NCBI GenBank assembly: GCA_905215795.1 | Contig: CAJMRV010000064.1 | Span: forward strand, 1 to 8,905 | Origin: an uncultured bacterium | Lineage (GTDB): Bacteria; Pseudomonadota; Gammaproteobacteria; Burkholderiales; Burkholderiaceae_F | DNA length: 8,905 bases | Reading direction: 5' to 3' | Made by a program: the position numbers and the translations under genes | The notes under the pieces: generated by a model | The model's database searches: none | Told to the model about the DNA's origin: nothing | Seen by the model: the letters and a program-made list of their open reading frames with translations, nothing else | In this document: positions 6,041 through 8,905 of the stretch, piece after piece | Numbering within the stretch: the first letter of the stretch is position 1 | How the letters are laid out: the number at the start of each line of letters is the position of its first letter

Positions 6041-7198
6041 GTGCGTTTCGCCTGGTTTTATCTGATCGTCGCCCTCTGGGTGGTCTGGCGCGTGGTGCTC
6101 CCGCTCAACGTCTCCGGCCGCCTGAAGGTGTTCCTCACGCTCCTGGTGGCCGCCCTCGCGGGCTTCCCCACCGTGGTGCAGCTCTTCTTCGGCGGGCTCA
6201 TCAGCCCCGAGGTGCCGAGGAACGTATTGCCCGCGAGCCAGATCTGCGGCATGACGCTTATCATGACCTTCCTCGTCTCGCTCCTGCGCGAGGTGCTCGT
6301 CTTCATCACGGTCCTCATGGGCCGCTCGGGCGAGAAGGCCAAGCTCGTGCTCCGCTGCGACCGTCGCTCCGCCCTCGGACTGCTCGCCGCCGGCGGCGCT
6401 TTGGGCGCCCTCGGCGTCGTCGAGGGGATCGCGGTGCCCCGCGTGAAGGAGTACGAACTCCCCGTCGCCAACCTTCCCGAGGGTCTCGAAGGGCTCAAGC
6501 TCGTCCAGCTCTCCGACCTCCACGCATCGGCGCTCCTCACGGAACCGCACATCGCCGCGATCGTCGACCGCGTCAACGCCCTTGATCCGGACCTGGTGCT
6601 CGTCACCGGGGACATCGCCGACGGCACTGTCGAGCACCGCGACCGCGACGTCGAGCCGCTCTCGCGTCTCAAGGCGCGCCACGGGGTGTTCGCCTGCCTC
6701 GGAAACCATGAGTACTACAGCGACTTCGACCACTGGATCAAGAAGATCCCCGCGCTCGGCATGCGCCTCCTCATGAACGAGCACGCGGTGCTCGACATCA
6801 ACGGCGCGAGGCTCGTCCTCGCGGGCGTCACCGACCCGATGGCCAAGCGCTTCGGTCGCGAACTCCCCGACGTGGTGAAGGCCTTCGACGGGGCGCCGTC
6901 CCATGAGGAGGCCCCGAGGATCCTCCTCGCCCACCAGCCGCGTCCGGCCCTCATCTATGAACTCAAGGCGTCCTTCGATGCGCAGCTCTCGGGGCACACC
7001 CACGGCGGCCAGGCCCTCGGCATGGACATCGGCGTCGCCCTGTTGAACGGCGACTTCGTGAGGGGGTGGTATGACCTCAGAAAGACGAAGCTCTTCGTGC
7101 ACTCCGGCTCGGGCCTTTGGAACGGCTTCCCGATCCGCCTGGGCATTCCCTCGGAGATCGCCCTGATCCGCCTCGTGAAGGCCCGGGAGGACGCCTGA
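6041..7198 (+). CDS. Membrane-anchored calcineurin-like metallophosphoesterase (YkuE/YaeI-like)
   Basis: Predicted two-metal phosphoesterase with substrate unknown. The 385-residue protein begins at a GTG, supported by AGGAAGG 8 bases upstream. Three hydrophobic segments (about 3-22, 29-52, 67-93) come first, then a basic stretch ending in CDRRSALG (106-113) and a fourth hydrophobic segment to about 130. The catalytic domain follows with all metal-binding blocks: SDLH (158-161, Asp159 and His161), GDIAD (190-194, Asp191), GNHE (221-224, Asn222 and His223), AHQP (297-300, His298) and GHTHGG (318-323, His319 and His321). The domain layout resembles the YkuE/YaeI branch, some members of which cleave phosphodiester or pyrophosphate bonds of lipids. 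With four membrane segments the active site would face the periplasm. It is the last gene before a strong terminator and lies 27 bases after yigZ. Confidence 0.92.
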   Translation: MRFAWFYLIVALWVVWRVVLPLNVSGRLKVFLTLLVAALAGFPTVVQLFFGGLISPEVPRNVLPASQICGMTLIMTFLVSLLREVLVFITVLMGRSGEKAKLVLRCDRRSALGLLAAGGALGALGVVEGIAVPRVKEYELPVANLPEGLEGLKLVQLSDLHASALLTEPHIAAIVDRVNALDPDLVLVTGDIADGTVEHRDRDVEPLSRLKARHGVFACLGNHEYYSDFDHWIKKIPALGMRLLMNEHAVLDINGARLVLAGVTDPMAKRFGRELPDVVKAFDGAPSHEEAPRILLAHQPRPALIYELKASFDAQLSGHTHGGQALGMDIGVALLNGDFVRGWYDLRKTKLFVHSGSGLWNGFPIRLGIPSEIALIRLVKAREDA

Positions 7199-7235
7199 GG
7201 CGTCCGGCAGGCCTTGCTGCTCATGAACACATGCG

Positions 7236-7262
7236 GCGCCCGTTTACACGGGCGCTTTTTTT
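7236..7262 (+). terminator. Intrinsic terminator after the metallophosphoesterase gene
   Basis: GCGCCCGT-TTAC-ACGGGCGC is a perfect 8-pair GC-rich stem with a 4-base loop, followed directly by seven T residues, 37 bases after the stop codon. This is a textbook Rho-independent terminator for plus-strand transcription, and the only one of the window's hairpins that has the T-run. Confidence 0.95.
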
Positions 7263-7391
7263 GCGTCCGTCCCATTGGGGTGTGAGCAGGGCCCTGGCCT
7301 TTGTTGGGGACGCGGTACGGCTTGCCGACGTGTTTGCGGGGTGCCGGGGCGCTTCAGGGGGCGTGTGGCACACATCGGGCCCGGATGAGGG

Positions 7392-7397
7392 TAGAAT
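7392..7397 (+). promoter_or_regulatory. Candidate -10 element upstream of the insertion sequence
   Basis: TAGAAT matches the -10 consensus at five of six bases and lies after the terminator, so a new plus-strand transcription unit is expected about here. The -35 region (around CACACA at 7369-7374) is poor. A start codon with a purine-rich lead follows at 7413. Confidence 0.3.
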
Positions 7398-7412
7398 GCA
7401 CGCTGTTCGGAG

Positions 7413-7444
7413 ATGAGCCGACAAAAACGGGCGGAGTCCGGGAG
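7413..7444 (+). pseudogene. Possible 5' remnant of a gene interrupted by the insertion sequence
   Basis: An ATG at 7413, preceded by CGGAG and by the TAGAAT element, opens a frame reading MSRQKRAESG before it enters the insertion sequence at about 7445. Inside the element the frame runs to a TAG at 7500-7502, giving only 29 codons. The basic, hydrophilic start could be the N-terminus of a native gene whose remainder lies beyond the other end of the element, outside this window. The fragment is too short to identify a family, and it may equally be chance. Confidence 0.3.
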
Positions 7445-7470
7445 TGAACTGTCCCCAGTTTGCGAGACAG
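7445..7470 (+). repeat. Probable terminal inverted repeat (left end) of the insertion sequence
   Basis: The sequence begins TGAACTGTCCCCAGTTTG, resembling ends of many IS3-family elements (TG at the tip followed by a short ACTG and a C-run). The partner repeat cannot be seen because the element leaves the window. Confidence 0.5.
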
Positions 7471-7498
7471 ATTTTTTGATTGCCCCGATGGGCTTGAG

Positions 7499-8263
7499 TT
7501 AGGCTATCGCCTCCCTGAATTTCAGAGGGGTGCGGTAGCCTAATTTTGCTTGAATACGTTTAGTGTTGTAATAGCGGCAATAGGCCCTGACTTCCTTCAT
7601 GGCCTGCTTGGCGCTCAAAATCTTCTTGTCCCTACGGAATGAAGGATGGTACAACCACTCGGTCTTGAGCATTCCATTCCAGTTCTCCATCACCGCATTG
7701 TCCCAGCAGTTGCCCTTCCGTGAGTAGCTCTGGGCAATTCCATATTTCTGCGCTTCTTTTCTAAACACAAGAGAGGTGTACAACGCGCCTTGGTCATTGT
7801 GCAGCATTGCCGGGCCGTCGATGATTTTGTTGAGCTTCCTGAGTGTTTTCAATGCCAAATTCATGTCTTGGCAGATACTCATCTCACAGACGACGACTTC
7901 CCTCGTGCACAAGTCGATGACTGGTGATACGTACAGCCAGCCCTCCTTGACGGGTATGTACGTCACGTCGGTCACAAAAGCCGTTCTTGGTTTCGGCTGC
8001 TCAAACTTTCGATCCAGTACGTTCTCCAAAACAGTGCCGTCCGAAAGTTGTCCCTTCTTGCAGTGGACTCGATAGGTACAAGCGCGTCTCACCACAGCCT
8101 GACAGCCGATTTCCCGCATTACGCGAGCGACTTGATTGTGTCCAGGCTTGCGTTCATGTCCGTCCTCCTTGAGGGCGGCAGTCATCCTCAGGATTCCGTA
8201 TCGTCCGTCATGAGCCGCTTGGATACGCTTGATGCGATCACCGAGCTCCTGATCTTTTCGCAC
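7499..8263 (-). CDS. IS3-family transposase OrfB (DDE catalytic domain)
   Basis: Catalytic half of the transposase, an RNase H-fold rve integrase core that cuts and joins element ends. Counting from the GTG at 8263 the protein has 254 residues. It holds an HTH_21-like segment (GRYGILRMTAALKEDGH, 20-36) and the acidic triad Asp99 (FVTDVTYIP), Asp157 (HNDQGALYT) and Glu193 (NAVMENWNG), with exactly 35 residues between the last two, the DD(35)E pattern. The end, YYNTKRIQAKLGYRTPLKFREA, is the standard IS3 C-terminus without damage. The frame is open back to the A-run at 8390-8398, and that upstream part reads SCDLFEVARCSYYRRLGG, which resembles the conserved OrfB N-terminus. The GTG is therefore probably not the true start; OrfB is likely made mainly as the back half of a minus-1 frameshifted OrfAB. 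Confidence 0.93.
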   Translation of the reverse strand: MRKDQELGDRIKRIQAAHDGRYGILRMTAALKEDGHERKPGHNQVARVMREIGCQAVVRRACTYRVHCKKGQLSDGTVLENVLDRKFEQPKPRTAFVTDVTYIPVKEGWLYVSPVIDLCTREVVVCEMSICQDMNLALKTLRKLNKIIDGPAMLHNDQGALYTSLVFRKEAQKYGIAQSYSRKGNCWDNAVMENWNGMLKTEWLYHPSFRRDKKILSAKQAMKEVRAYCRYYNTKRIQAKLGYRTPLKFREAIA

Positions 8264-8905
8264 TCTCGATCCAGCCCCTCCAAGACGTCGATAATAGGAG
8301 CACCTTGCAACTTCAAAAAGATCGCAGGACTTGGTAAGGGGTAGCCCTGCTCGATGTGAGCGAGTAACTGCTTCGTCAAAAAGGACAACTTTTTTTTTGA
8401 GCCCTCTGCTCCACCAAGATTGTTGTCGATTGATTCAAGAAGACTTTTGAAAGCAATCTGTTGTTCACGAATCAATTTGTGAGCAGCATTAAGATCCTTG
8501 GGCAATTCAGCGTCCGGATTCATGAGAGCGGATTTGAATTTTCGATTGGGCATGGCCTTGTCCTGTGTCGCAACACGGTGTCTGAGAGAAGGGTGGCCAT
8601 AGTTTGCCATATTCAAGACATACTTCCTAACCGAAGCGGAGTCAACGCCCCACTTCTTGCTCACAGCGCTATATGACTTACATTCCAAATAGTCCTTAAC
8701 GATTTCCATGCGTTCCGCCATGGAGGTTTTTCGTCTCCAAGATGGATCAAGCCATCTCAGGTCGTTCATGTCAAACCAGCTCATCCAACGCCATACGACC
8801 GTTCGAGGGATTCCTAACCTGTTCGATACTGATTCGAAGCGAGCTCCTGCAGTAAAAAGCTCCAATGCTTTCTTTCGTAATTCAGCTGATGCCTTCTTTT
8901 GCTTC
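8188..8905 (-). CDS. IS3-family OrfA, helix-turn-helix DNA-binding protein (5' end outside window)
   Basis: Regulatory and DNA-end-binding half of the element. At least 238 residues are visible and the frame stays open to the right edge (reading KQKKASAELRKKALELFTAG), so the true start lies beyond it; the TTG at 8865 is only an internal codon. Two helix-turn-helix units are recognisable: FESVSNRLGIPRTVVWRWMS, and after a linker YSAVSKKWGVDSASVRKYVL. Paired HTH motifs are typical of IS150-group OrfA. A charged stretch (LNAAHKLIREQQIAFKSLLE) stands where a leucine zipper is often found. After the frameshift site (SKKK) the frame continues for 66 more residues, to a stop at 8188-8190. Such a long tail past the slip site seems unusual for the group. 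Confidence 0.88.
   Translation of the reverse strand, partial: KQKKASAELRKKALELFTAGARFESVSNRLGIPRTVVWRWMSWFDMNDLRWLDPSWRRKTSMAERMEIVKDYLECKSYSAVSKKWGVDSASVRKYVLNMANYGHPSLRHRVATQDKAMPNRKFKSALMNPDAELPKDLNAAHKLIREQQIAFKSLLESIDNNLGGAEGSKKKLSFLTKQLLAHIEQGYPLPSPAIFLKLQGAPIIDVLEGLDRECEKIRSSVIASSVSKRLMTDDTES
8389..8395 (-). promoter_or_regulatory. Programmed minus-1 frameshift site joining OrfA and OrfB
   Basis: On the minus strand, nine A residues (8398-8390) followed by G contain the canonical slippery heptamer A-AAA-AAG in the OrfA frame, which reads TCA AAA AAA AAG. Slipping back one base continues as AAA GTT GTC CTT, which is the OrfB frame and stays open to the OrfB stop at 7499. The fused product reads through VLFDEAVTRSHRAGLPL into the conserved OrfB N-terminus. 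This is the standard means by which IS3 elements make OrfAB transposase; the A9 run could also allow transcript slippage. Confidence 0.88.

Larger units (their letters stand above)
7445..8905 (-). mobile_element. IS3-family insertion sequence (IS150-like group), incomplete at the window edge
   Basis: The element has the two overlapping frames, orfA and orfB, typical of IS3-family elements, both on the minus strand. The intact DDE transposase domain and the A-run frameshift site support the family. The left end is placed at TGAACTG (7445), since IS3-family ends begin with TG and this sequence lies 54 bases beyond the orfB stop codon. Base composition changes sharply at about this point, from strongly GC-rich to mixed with many AAA, ATT and TTT triplets, indicating recent arrival from a different genome background. 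The other terminal repeat and any target duplication are off the right edge, so the boundary is inferred from one end only. Confidence 0.88.

Noticed and set aside
4952..7102. A 716-codon open frame on the minus strand opposite cdsA, yigZ and the phosphoesterase gene.
   Set aside because: It spans three well-recognised genes on the other strand, its product is dominated by E, H, R, D and A in a non-protein-like mix, and the overlapped genes have intact family motifs. It is the antisense shadow of GC-rich codon usage.
7117..7416. A 99-codon plus-strand open frame overlapping the end of the phosphoesterase gene.
   Set aside because: It starts inside a conserved coding region in another frame, runs through the terminator hairpin and T-run, and has no family resemblance.
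7499..8905. Reading the two transposase frames as a gene broken by a frameshift mutation.
   Set aside because: The frames join exactly at an A-AAA-AAG slippery heptamer in the right minus-1 direction, and the DDE triad and C-terminus are intact. This is programmed frameshifting.
1..8905. Search by eye for CRISPR arrays, tRNA or rRNA genes, and toxin-antitoxin or phage-defence genes.
   Set aside because: No regularly spaced direct repeats, tRNA cloverleaf with a T-loop, rRNA sequence or defence-type protein motif was found.

Overview
The window is chromosomal DNA from a GC-rich bacterium, most likely a betaproteobacterium of the Burkholderiales. A Sutterella-like host is my best guess. It rests on a tripartite tricarboxylate transporter with a Bug-type binding protein, a uppS-cdsA pair and high-GC codon usage, not on any database match. 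About 7.4 kb looks like host sequence. The last 1.46 kb is visibly richer in A and T and is an incomplete IS3-family insertion sequence.

Layout. On the minus strand, positions 10-3046 hold a complete tripartite tricarboxylate transporter operon transcribed in the order tctB (small membrane subunit), tctA (large permease), tctC (periplasmic binding protein). The binding protein is last and is separated from tctA by a 118-base gap containing a strong hairpin. A 378-base divergent intergenic region (3047-3424) follows, with several GGAC/GTCC dyads and weak promoter candidates. On the plus strand come uppS (undecaprenyl diphosphate synthase) and cdsA (phosphatidate cytidylyltransferase), with a 241-base structured gap between them, then a YigZ/IMPACT-family gene and a membrane-anchored calcineurin-like metallophosphoesterase. 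A clear intrinsic terminator at 7236-7262 closes that run.

After the terminator there is a short stretch with a possible promoter and a possible gene start, interrupted at about 7445 by the left end of the insertion sequence. The element carries orfB (DDE transposase, apparently intact) and orfA (helix-turn-helix protein, running off the window), both on the minus strand. They are joined by a canonical A-run minus-1 frameshift site.

How the genes work together. The tct operon should import a carboxylate using a periplasmic capture protein. uppS and cdsA supply the isoprenoid lipid carrier for cell-wall synthesis and the CDP-diacylglycerol precursor for phospholipids. The phosphoesterase may also act at the envelope, but its substrate is unknown. 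I found no wholly new multi-gene system. The points most worth a second look are the frameshift overlap in the insertion sequence, a probable gene interrupted by it, the intercistronic hairpin before tctC, the dyad cluster between the divergent operons, and the internal twin-arginine-like segment of the phosphoesterase.
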